Positions 51,775 through 58,867 of a stretch of 64,000 nt of DNA are shown one piece after another (positions within the stretch are counted from its first letter, which is position 1; each line of letters begins with the position of its first letter). The notes under the pieces are model-generated. The model searched no databases. It was not told the DNA's origin and saw only the letters and a program-made list of their open reading frames with translations. A program made the position numbers and the translations under genes. Source of the stretch: Aquabacterium humicola (GTDB lineage: Bacteria > Pseudomonadota > Gammaproteobacteria > Burkholderiales > Burkholderiaceae_C); the NCBI RefSeq assembly GCF_030167915.1, contig NZ_JARGNB010000002.1, positions 992,001 to 1,056,000 on the forward strand, given 5' to 3'.

Positions 51775-53841
51775 ATGGACGCCACCGTCGCCCGCCAGGA
51801 CAACCCGTTTCACCCCGGCGAGCAGGCCGTGCACGATCGGCTGGGCATCCGGGAGCGCATGCTCGGCGTCGGGCAGCGGGTGATCCGCCCCTTCATGCCC
51901 GAGCAGCACCAGCGCTTCTTCGAGCAGCTGCCGTTCATGCTGGTCGGCTCGGTCGATGCGGCGGGCCGGCCCTGGGCCTCCGCGCTGGTGGGCCGGCCGG
52001 GCTTCGTGCGGGCTCCGGGCCCGACGCGGCTGGACTTGCGCGCCCGCCCGATCCCCGGCGACCCGCTCGCCCAGGGGCTGGCGCCCGGCGCGTCGCTGGG
52101 CTTCCTGGGCATCGAGCTGCACACGCGCCGCCGCAACCGGGTCAACGGCCACGTCGTGGCCGCCGACGAGCACGGCTTCGCCGTCGACGTCGATCAATCG
52201 GTGGGCAACTGCCCGCAGTACATCCAGGGGCGTGAGTTCCGCTGGGTGCGCGACGCCGGCGACCAGCGCCCGCGTGCCGTCGACGCGCTGGAAGCGCTGG
52301 ATGCCCAGGCGCAGGCGCTGGTCGCGCGCGCCGACACCCTGTTCGTCGCCACCCATGCACCCGCGGCCGATGGCATCGCCGGTGCCCGCGGCAGCCGCGG
52401 CGCCGACGTCTCGCACCGCGGCGGCCGCGCGGGCTTCGTGAAGATCGAGGACGAGCGGACCTTGCTCGTGCCCGACTTCACCGGCAACTTCTTCTTCATG
52501 ACGCTGGGCAACCTGCAGCTCGACCCGCGCGCCGGCGTGCTCTTCATCGACTTCGACAGCGGCGACCTGCTCACGCTGACCGGCAGCGCGGAGGTCGTCT
52601 GGGACGGGGAGGACCTGAAGGCCTTCGAGGGCGCCGAGCGTGCGTGGCGCTTCCGCATCGAGTCGGGCTGGCGCCTGCGCGACGCGCTGCCGCTGCGCTG
52701 GGCGTTCCGCGACTGGTCGGCCAACTCGCTCATCACCGGCACCTGGCACGAGGCCGAGGCCAGGCGCGAAGCCGCGCAACTGGCGCAGTCCTGGCGGCCG
52801 TGGCGCGTGAACCGCGTGGTCGACGAGAGCGCCGTGATCCGCTCCTTCCACCTGGTGCCGGCCGACGGCCGCGCGGTGCCGCCGTTCCAGGCCGGCCAGC
52901 ATCTGCCGATCCGCCTCAAGACCGCGGCGGGAGACGAGCTGCGCCGCACCTACACCCTCTCTCAGGCGCCCGGCGACGAGGGCCTGCGACTGAGCGTCAA
53001 GCGCGAAGGCGCCGCGTCGAGCCACCTGCACGACCACGTGCGCGAGGGCGACGTGATCGAGGCGCTGGGCCCGCGCGGCCAGTTCACGATCGATGCCGCG
53101 CTGCGGCGGCCGGCGGTGCTGATCGGCGCGGGCGTGGGCATCACGCCGATGGTGGCCTTCGCGCGCCACCTGGTCGCCGAAGGGTTTCGCCACCGTCGCA
53201 CGCGTCCTTTGCATGTCATCCAGGTGGCGCACGACGCGTCGGTGCGCGCCTTCGGCGACGAACTGGACGAACTGGTCCGGCGCGCCCAGGGCGCGATGAG
53301 GCTGCACGTGGTGCTCGGCAGCCTCGACGGCGCGCCCGCGGGCGCGCTCCAGGGGCCGCTGACGATCGACCTGCTGAAGTCGTTGCTGCCGTTCGACGAC
53401 CACGAGTTCCTGCTCTGCGGACCGCCGGGCTTCATGCAGTCGCTGTACGAAGGGCTGCGCGACCTCGGCGTGCGCGATGCCCGCATCCGCGCCGAAGCCT
53501 TCGGGCCCTCGTCGCTGAAGCGGCGCCCGGACAGCCCCGACGCGGCGCCGGCACCGGTGCTGCCGCCGGCGCGGCAGGCGACGGTGAGCTTCACGCGCGC
53601 GGGCGAGGCCGCCGAGTGGACGCCGGCACGGGGCACGCTGCTCGAGTTCGCCGAGGGCAAGGGCCTCAGTCCGCCGTTCTCCTGCCGCGCCGGGCACTGC
53701 GGCTCCTGCGCCACCCGCATGACTGCGGGCCGCGTGACCTACCCGGAGCCCACGGCCTGGCGGCCCGCCGACGGCGAGGTCCTGCTGTGCTGCGCGGTGC
53801 CGGCCGCGGGCGGCGGCGAGCGCATCGAACTGGACCTCTGA
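51775..53841 (+). CDS. fused PNPOx-ferredoxin reductase-[2Fe-2S] ferredoxin oxidoreductase
   Basis: A 688-residue three-module flavoprotein. An N-terminal PNPOx-like FMN split-barrel half (about 1-320; FMLVGSVDAAGRPWAS) is followed by an FNR-type FAD/NAD domain (about 345-585; RTYTLSQAPG, GAGVGITPM, LLCGPPGFMQ). A plant-type [2Fe-2S] ferredoxin ends the chain (about 600-688) with Cys in CRAGHCGSC and a distal Cys in LLCCAVP. Electrons should pass NAD(P)H to FAD to the iron-sulfur cluster. The first module may bind FMN or the acceptor. The acceptor is unknown. ATG 51775 follows GAAAG; it lies 38 bases after the GST gene. Confidence 0.9.
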   Translation: MDATVARQDNPFHPGEQAVHDRLGIRERMLGVGQRVIRPFMPEQHQRFFEQLPFMLVGSVDAAGRPWASALVGRPGFVRAPGPTRLDLRARPIPGDPLAQGLAPGASLGFLGIELHTRRRNRVNGHVVAADEHGFAVDVDQSVGNCPQYIQGREFRWVRDAGDQRPRAVDALEALDAQAQALVARADTLFVATHAPAADGIAGARGSRGADVSHRGGRAGFVKIEDERTLLVPDFTGNFFFMTLGNLQLDPRAGVLFIDFDSGDLLTLTGSAEVVWDGEDLKAFEGAERAWRFRIESGWRLRDALPLRWAFRDWSANSLITGTWHEAEARREAAQLAQSWRPWRVNRVVDESAVIRSFHLVPADGRAVPPFQAGQHLPIRLKTAAGDELRRTYTLSQAPGDEGLRLSVKREGAASSHLHDHVREGDVIEALGPRGQFTIDAALRRPAVLIGAGVGITPMVAFARHLVAEGFRHRRTRPLHVIQVAHDASVRAFGDELDELVRRAQGAMRLHVVLGSLDGAPAGALQGPLTIDLLKSLLPFDDHEFLLCGPPGFMQSLYEGLRDLGVRDARIRAEAFGPSSLKRRPDSPDAAPAPVLPPARQATVSFTRAGEAAEWTPARGTLLEFAEGKGLSPPFSCRAGHCGSCATRMTAGRVTYPEPTAWRPADGEVLLCCAVPAAGGGERIELDL

Positions 53842-53862
53842 CGATGCGCGTCTTCGGCGGCG

Positions 53863-54762
53863 TCAGTGCAGCCGGGGGTCGCCGCGCAACCGCTGCACCA
53901 CCAGGTCGATGAAGGCGCGCACCTTCTGGGTCGCGCGCCGGCCCTCGTGGTGCACCACGTGCACCGGCAGCGGCGCCGTCTCGAAGTCCTGCAGCAGCAA
54001 CTGCAGCGCACCGCTGCGCACGTGTTCGGCCACCTGGTAGCTCAGCAGCCGCGTGATGCCCAGGCCGCCCACCGCCGCGGCGATGGCGGAGTCGTTGGTG
54101 GTGGTGCGCAGGCGCGGCAGCACGCGCTGCGACAGCGGCTTGCCGGCGTCGTTGAAGCGCCACTCCGACACCGGGGTCACGCCGGCGGCCGAGACGATGG
54201 CATGCCCGGCCAGCTCTTCGGGCCGCTGCGGCATGCCGTGCGCCGCCAGGTACGCGGGTGCGGCCACCAGCACGCGCCGGACGCGTCCCACGCGGGTGGC
54301 CTGCAGGGAGGAATCCGGCAGCTCGCCGATGCGCACCGCGACGTCGATGCCTTCCTCGACGAGGTTGACGACGCGGTCGAGGAACAGGCACTGCACGTCG
54401 ACTTCGGGAAATTCACGCAGGTAGTCGACGACGATCGGCGTCACGTGGAGCTGGCCGAACAGCACCGGCGCGGTCAGCGTGAGGGTGCCGCGGGGCGCGG
54501 CGTGGGCGCCGGTGGCGGCACTTTCGGCTTCCTCGATCTCGGCGAGGATGCGGCGGCAGTCTTCCGAGTACCGGGCGCCGGCATCGGTGACGCGCACGAC
54601 GCGTGTGGTCCGGACCAGCAGGCGCAGGCCGAGCCGCTCCTCGAGCTCGGCGATCGCGCGCGTGACGACCGGCGGCGAGAGGTTGAGCTTGCGGGCCGCG
54701 CTGGCGAAGCCGCCGCAGTCGACGACGGCGACGAAGGTGGCCATGGCTTGCAGACGGTCCAC
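53863..54762 (-). CDS. LysR-family regulator (CrgA/AaeR-like)
   Basis: A 299-residue LysR regulator. The winged helix (about 1-60) has FVAVVDCGGFASAARKLNLSPP, in pieces FVAVVDCGGFASAA and NLSPPVVTRAIAELE. The effector domain follows (about 90-295) with the group's DVAVRIGELPDSSL. The GTG start at 54762 has AAAGGG at eight bases. It is convergent with the oxidoreductase fusion and divergent from the NTF2-like gene. The latter and the lipoamide-dehydrogenase-like gene are the most likely targets. Confidence 0.92.
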   Translation of the reverse strand: MDRLQAMATFVAVVDCGGFASAARKLNLSPPVVTRAIAELEERLGLRLLVRTTRVVRVTDAGARYSEDCRRILAEIEEAESAATGAHAAPRGTLTLTAPVLFGQLHVTPIVVDYLREFPEVDVQCLFLDRVVNLVEEGIDVAVRIGELPDSSLQATRVGRVRRVLVAAPAYLAAHGMPQRPEELAGHAIVSAAGVTPVSEWRFNDAGKPLSQRVLPRLRTTTNDSAIAAAVGGLGITRLLSYQVAEHVRSGALQLLLQDFETAPLPVHVVHHEGRRATQKVRAFIDLVVQRLRGDPRLH

Positions 54763-54864
54763 GCTGTTTCCCTTTCAGAAAGGCTGTGTTGGCGGGCGCG
54801 GGGATTCTCGCCGCGGCCCGCAGGGCCGACAGTCCGGGTGTCGCGTCCCTGCGAAACCGCCACC

Positions 54865-55101
54865 ATGCTCAACGCCCCCTTCTACGGTGAAGTCCCCGAC
54901 GACCTCGGCTACGAGGCGGCCTGGCTGGGCCGCGACGTGATGCAGGCTTTGATGGGCCTGCTGCGACACCAGCCCGCCGATGACCAACCAGGAACTCCCC
55001 ATGCCCGAGACGACCTCGCCCCGCCCGCCGCTGCCGCCGTTCACCCTCGAGACCGCGGTGCAGAAGGTGCGCCTTGCCGAGGATGCCTGGAACACGCGTG
55101 A
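54865..55101 (+). CDS. short hypothetical frame upstream of DUF1348, tentative
   Basis: A 78-codon frame starting [19 protein letters not shown]. The first 40 codons read like protein, but the last 40 overlap the next gene in another frame and are Ala/Arg-rich, as shadows are. It could be a decayed gene end or a leader peptide for the downstream gene. No family is recognised. Confidence 0.25.
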   Translation: MLNAPFYGEVPDDLGYEAAWLGRDVMQALMGLLRHQPADDQPGTPHARDDLAPPAAAAVHPRDRGAEGAPCRGCLEHA

Positions 55102-55480
55102 CCCCGCGCGGGTGGCGCAGGCCTACACGGTGGACACCGTCTGGCGCAACCGCGCCGAGTTCCCGGTCGGGCGTGCCCAGGTGCAGGCCTTCCTCGAACG
55201 CAAGTGGGCGCGCGAGCTCGACTACCGCCTGATCAAGGAACTCTGGGCCCACGACGGCCGCCGCATCGCCGTGCGCTTTGCCTACGAATGGCACGACGAC
55301 GCCGGCAACTGGTTCAGGTCCTACGGCAACGAGAACTGGGAGTTCGACGAGCACGGCTACATGCACCGCCGCTTCGCGAGCATCAACGACAAGCCCATCG
55401 CCGCCGCCGACCGCAAGTTCCACTGGCCGCAAGGGCGCCGGCCGGACGACCATCCGGGCCTGAGCGCGCTGGGCCTGTGA
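55001..55480 (+). CDS. DUF1348/NTF2-like family protein
   Basis: A 159-residue cone-fold protein of the DUF1348 (SnoaL/NTF2-like) family. Conserved segments are [43 protein letters not shown] and [12 protein letters not shown]. Members are typically single-domain and of unknown ligand, often induced in redox/LysR neighbourhoods. ATG 55001 has AGGA at seven bases; ATG 54980 is possible but has none. It is followed after 13 bases by a lipoamide-dehydrogenase-like gene and is probably co-transcribed with it. Confidence 0.85.
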   Translation: MPETTSPRPPLPPFTLETAVQKVRLAEDAWNTRDPARVAQAYTVDTVWRNRAEFPVGRAQVQAFLERKWARELDYRLIKELWAHDGRRIAVRFAYEWHDDAGNWFRSYGNENWEFDEHGYMHRRFASINDKPIAAADRKFHWPQGRRPDDHPGLSALGL

Positions 55481-55493
55481 GCGGGAGGGCCGC

Positions 55494-56942
55494 ATGAACC
55501 CGTCTTCGCTCATCGAGACCGACGTCGCCGTCATCGGTGCCGGCACCGCCGGCATGTCCGCCTACCGCGCAGCGCTGGCCCACACGCCGGACGTGCTGCT
55601 GATCGAACGCGGCGTGTACGGCACCACCTGCGCGCGCGTGGGCTGCATGCCCAGCAAGCTGCTGATCGCCGCGGCCGAGGCCGCGCATGGCGTGGCCGAC
55701 GCGGGGCGGTTCGGCGTGACCGCCGGCGCCGCGGCGATCGACGGTCGGGCGGTGATGGCCAGGGTGCGCAGCGAGCGCGACCGCTTCGTCGGCTTCGTCG
55801 TCGATGCGGTGCAGGGCTGGCCGGCCGAGCGCCGCCTGCACGGCGAGGCCCGCTTCCTCGACGACCACCTGCTGCAGGTGGGCACGACACGCGTTCGTGC
55901 CCGGCGCATCGTCATCGCCACCGGCTCGCGGCCGGCGGTTCCGCAGGCCTGGCGCAGCGCGCTCGGCGACCGGCTGATCGTCAACGACGACCTCTTCGAC
56001 TGGACCGACCTGCCGCGATCGGTCGCGGTGGCCGGCGCCGGCGTGATCGGCCTCGAACTGGCCCAGGCGCTGCACCGCCTGGGCGTGCGCGTGCGCGTGT
56101 ACGGCCGCAGCGAACGCGTCGGCCCGCTGACCGATCCGGCGCTGCAGCGACTGGCCAGGCAGGTCTTCGAGGCCGAACTGCCGATGAGCCTGGACCTCAC
56201 GCACATGGAGCCGCGGCGCGAGGGCGACAGCGTCGTCGTGCGCGCCACGGGCCGCGACGGCCGCGTGCACGAGGAGCGGTTCGACTGGCTGCTCGCCGCC
56301 ACCGGGCGCCGGCCCAACGTCGATGACCTCGGCCTCGAGCGCACGACGCTGCCGCTGGACATCGCCGGCATTCCGGTGCACGACCGTGCCACGCTGCAGG
56401 TGGCCGACCGCCCGGTCTTCCTGGCCGGCGACGCCAGCGCGGACCGGCCGCTGCTTCATGAGGCCGCCGACGAAGGCCGCATCGCCGGCGACAACGCCGG
56501 GCGCTTTCCGGACGTGCGCGTGCGCCCGCGCCGCGCGCCGCTGGCGGTGGTGTTCAGCGCGCCGCAGATCGCGCTGGCAGGCGCCAGTCATGCCGAGCTG
56601 CAGGCCGCGGGCGTGGCCTTCGACACCGGCCACGCCTCGTTCGAGGACCAGGGCCGCAGCCGCGTGATGGGCCGCAACCAGGGTGCAATCCACGTCTACG
56701 GCGAACGCGGCACGGGGCGCTTCCTCGGCGCCGAGGTGCTGGGCCCGGCCGCGGAGCACATCGGGCACCTGCTGGCCTGGTCGGCGCAGCGCGGCGACAC
56801 GGTGCAGCAGATGCTCGACAGCCCGTTCTACCACCCGGTGGTGGAGGAGGGGCTGCGCACCGCGCTGCGCCAGTTGCAGCGCACGCTGCACATGGGACCG
56901 GTGCCGGTCGAGCGCTGCCTGGACTGCGGTCCGGGCGCGTGA
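55494..56942 (+). CDS. dihydrolipoyl dehydrogenase-like flavoprotein
   Basis: A 482-residue class I disulfide oxidoreductase. FAD motif AVIGAGTAGMSAY, redox-active TTCARVGCMPSK (about 45-56), NAD motif VAGAGVIGLELA and the C-terminal base region SPFYHPVVEEGLRTAL are present. The C-terminus ends in a Cys pair (ERCLDCGPGA), which is not usual for lipoamide dehydrogenase and could be an extra thiol relay. No pyruvate or oxoglutarate dehydrogenase genes are nearby, so the substrate is uncertain. It is the second such reductase in the window; the first (4755-6143) lacks the extra Cys. GGGAG precedes the ATG. Confidence 0.87.
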   Translation: MNPSSLIETDVAVIGAGTAGMSAYRAALAHTPDVLLIERGVYGTTCARVGCMPSKLLIAAAEAAHGVADAGRFGVTAGAAAIDGRAVMARVRSERDRFVGFVVDAVQGWPAERRLHGEARFLDDHLLQVGTTRVRARRIVIATGSRPAVPQAWRSALGDRLIVNDDLFDWTDLPRSVAVAGAGVIGLELAQALHRLGVRVRVYGRSERVGPLTDPALQRLARQVFEAELPMSLDLTHMEPRREGDSVVVRATGRDGRVHEERFDWLLAATGRRPNVDDLGLERTTLPLDIAGIPVHDRATLQVADRPVFLAGDASADRPLLHEAADEGRIAGDNAGRFPDVRVRPRRAPLAVVFSAPQIALAGASHAELQAAGVAFDTGHASFEDQGRSRVMGRNQGAIHVYGERGTGRFLGAEVLGPAAEHIGHLLAWSAQRGDTVQQMLDSPFYHPVVEEGLRTALRQLQRTLHMGPVPVERCLDCGPGA

Positions 56943-57029
56943 GCCCCCGCCCTGCCGTTCCGAAGCGGGCTCGCACCGCAGTGCGCAGCACGGAGGTTAC
57001 GCAGCGAGCGCCGCGCGGCCCGGCGCAGG

Positions 57030-57866
57030 TCAGGCCGGGAGATCGTCCCGGCGGGCCAGCCACTGCATGGGCGACACGCCCAGGCGTTGGGTGAACGCCC
57101 GCGTGAGCGCGTTCGGGCTGCCGTAGCCCACTTCGTCGGCGATGGTCTTGAGCTGCCGACCCTGCGCCAGCAGCCGCTGCGCCATGGCCAGGCGCCAGCC
57201 GGCGAGGTACTCGATCGCGGGCTGGCCGACCACCCCGGCGAAGTGCGCGGCAAAGCGGGCGCGCGACATGCCCGCCAGCTCGGCGAGCTCGCGCAGCGTC
57301 CACGGTGCGGCGGGTTCGGCGTGCATCGCGGTCAGTGCCCTCGCCAGGCGCGTGTCGGCCAGTCCGGCCATCACCCCCGCCTTCAGCAGCCCGCGCTCGA
57401 CCACGTGGCGCAGCAGGTGGATGAGCACCACCTCGGTCAGCCGGTTCAGCGCCGCGTCACGGCCGCTGTGTTCGGCAAAGGCCTCGGCGAACAGGACCTC
57501 CAGCACGCGCGCCATCGAGGGCACTTCGCTCAGGGGCAGCAACAGCACCGGCGGCAGGCCGTGCAGCAGCGGATGGCCTACCGAAGCGCCCAGTTCGACC
57601 GACGCGCAGACCAGGTCGGCGCCGTCACCTCCGCCGGCGTCCAGGCGGTGCCGGCTCGGGCGCGGCAGGAAGATCAGGCTCGGCTGGTCCAGATCGGTCA
57701 CCCGGGCATCCGGCGCCACCAGGCGCAGCCGTCCGGCATGGAGCAGGTGGAAGTGCCCCACGCCGTCGGCGGCGTCGAAGTCGACCAGGCTGCACAGGTT
57801 GCCCGCGTGGAACACACGGGCCTTGAGTTCGAAACGCCGCAGCAGCGGCGAGAGTCGGTCATCCAT
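57030..57866 (-). CDS. AraC-family regulator with cupin sensor domain
   Basis: A 278-residue regulator. An N-terminal Cupin_6-like domain (about 10-165) is followed by a double helix-turn-helix (about 180-275): LRELAELAGMSRARFAAHF and LKTIADEVGYGSPNALTRAF. ATG 57866 fits the start of the cupin part; the longer frame adds only Pro-rich filler. Such regulators act on neighbouring oxidoreductase operons. It is convergent with the lipoamide-dehydrogenase-like gene and lies downstream of the YHS gene on the same strand. Confidence 0.9.
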   Translation of the reverse strand: MDDRLSPLLRRFELKARVFHAGNLCSLVDFDAADGVGHFHLLHAGRLRLVAPDARVTDLDQPSLIFLPRPSRHRLDAGGGDGADLVCASVELGASVGHPLLHGLPPVLLLPLSEVPSMARVLEVLFAEAFAEHSGRDAALNRLTEVVLIHLLRHVVERGLLKAGVMAGLADTRLARALTAMHAEPAAPWTLRELAELAGMSRARFAAHFAGVVGQPAIEYLAGWRLAMAQRLLAQGRQLKTIADEVGYGSPNALTRAFTQRLGVSPMQWLARRDDLPA

Positions 57867-57965
57867 GAGTGGATGTTGGCGCCCCGGCGCTGGCGGGGGA
57901 ATCGCCGGCTGCGGCAAGAGTGCGTTGTGTGGCTCGCAATGGCCGGGGCGCGGGCCGCGGAACCG

Positions 57966-58469
57966 TCAAGCCAGCGACTTCGGCGTCCTGGTGCGGATCT
58001 TCGGCCAGTTGGCGTCGGCCTTCTTGTTGTTGCCGCTGACGTCTTCCAGGTACTTCTTCTGCACGTCCTTGTTGACGTTGAGGTAGAGCTTGTCGTTGGC
58101 GATCGTCCAGGCCGTCGGGTCGCCGTCGAGCTTCCTGTCCAGCGCCACGCCCATCGCGCAGAAGCCCCCGAACTGCGGCGCGTACTTCGCCGGGTTGGCC
58201 TTGAACGCGTCGCGGTTGGCCGCACTGGCGAACTGATAGGTGACGCCGTCGTGCGTGGCCGTGAACTCGGTCTTGCCGGCGGTCGGCGCGCCGACGGTGA
58301 AGTAGGCCACCGGGTCGTGGCCCTTCAGGCCGATGCCCTTGGCGTCGACGTTGACGGCGGCGGTGGAGTTCTCGTCGTACGCATGACCGGTCAGCGGCAT
58401 CAGGGTCGCGGCAGCGCCGATGAGGGCGGCGATGGCCAGCCGGCGGGCGCGGACGGGGGTCGGGTTCAC
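57966..58469 (-). CDS. secreted YHS-domain protein
   Basis: A 167-residue periplasmic protein. A signal peptide (residues 1-30, LIGAAATLMPLTGHA) is followed by a YHS domain with GHDPVAYFTVG, ASAANRDAFKANPAKYAP and GGFCAMGVA. YHS domains occur in copper ATPases and oxygenases and are thought to bind metal, yet here only one Cys (in GFCAMG) is visible. The GTG start at 58469 has AAAGGA at eight bases. It ends 99 bases before the AraC gene start and may be co-transcribed with it. Confidence 0.88.
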   Translation of the reverse strand: MNPTPVRARRLAIAALIGAAATLMPLTGHAYDENSTAAVNVDAKGIGLKGHDPVAYFTVGAPTAGKTEFTATHDGVTYQFASAANRDAFKANPAKYAPQFGGFCAMGVALDRKLDGDPTAWTIANDKLYLNVNKDVQKKYLEDVSGNNKKADANWPKIRTRTPKSLA

Positions 58470-58694
58470 GGAGGGTCCTTTCTTGCGGGGGTTGGGCCGC
58501 GTCGGTCGCGGCATGCCCGTCAATGTAGGAATCGCGGCCGCGTCGGAGGTGGCCCGGCGTCTCGCAGGCATGGCCGGGCGTCTCGCTCGTCTCGTGCGCG
58601 GCGCCCCGGGTGCGGCGCCGAAGTGGCGTGCCGCCGCAGGCGGTTCGTGTCACGCGGAAGTCGAGAGTCCCCCAAGACCCCAAAGTCCCCCAGC

Positions 58695-58734
58695 AAAAAA
58701 AAACGGGCTAGACGCTTCAAGCATCTAACCCGTT
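58695..58734 (-). terminator. rho-independent terminator of tRNA-Arg
   Basis: On the minus strand a 15-base stem (arms 58720-58734 and 58702-58716, two G-U pairs), a three-base loop and then a run of T (58695-58701) form a classic terminator. It is 20 bases downstream of the tRNA. Confidence 0.9.
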
Positions 58735-58753
58735 GATCCGTTTCTTGTTTTTC

Positions 58754-58830
58754 TGGCGCGGCTGGCAGGATTCGAACCCACGACCCCTTGGTTCGTAGCC
58801 AAGTACTCTATCCAACTGAGCTACAGCCGC
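58754..58830 (-). tRNA. tRNA-Arg (anticodon ACG)
   Basis: A 77-base tRNA with encoded CCA. The acceptor stem is GCGGCTG/CAGCCGC with discriminator G. The D arm holds TAGCTCAGTTGGATAGAG, the anticodon loop is CTACGAA within a CTTGG/CCAAG stem, and the T arm has GGTTCGAATCC. Anticodon ACG (read as ICG after editing by TadA) decodes CGU/CGC/CGA. Confidence 0.97.
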
Positions 58831-58867
58831 GAAGCCTCGCAGTATAGCAGCACTTTTTGGAAGCGGG

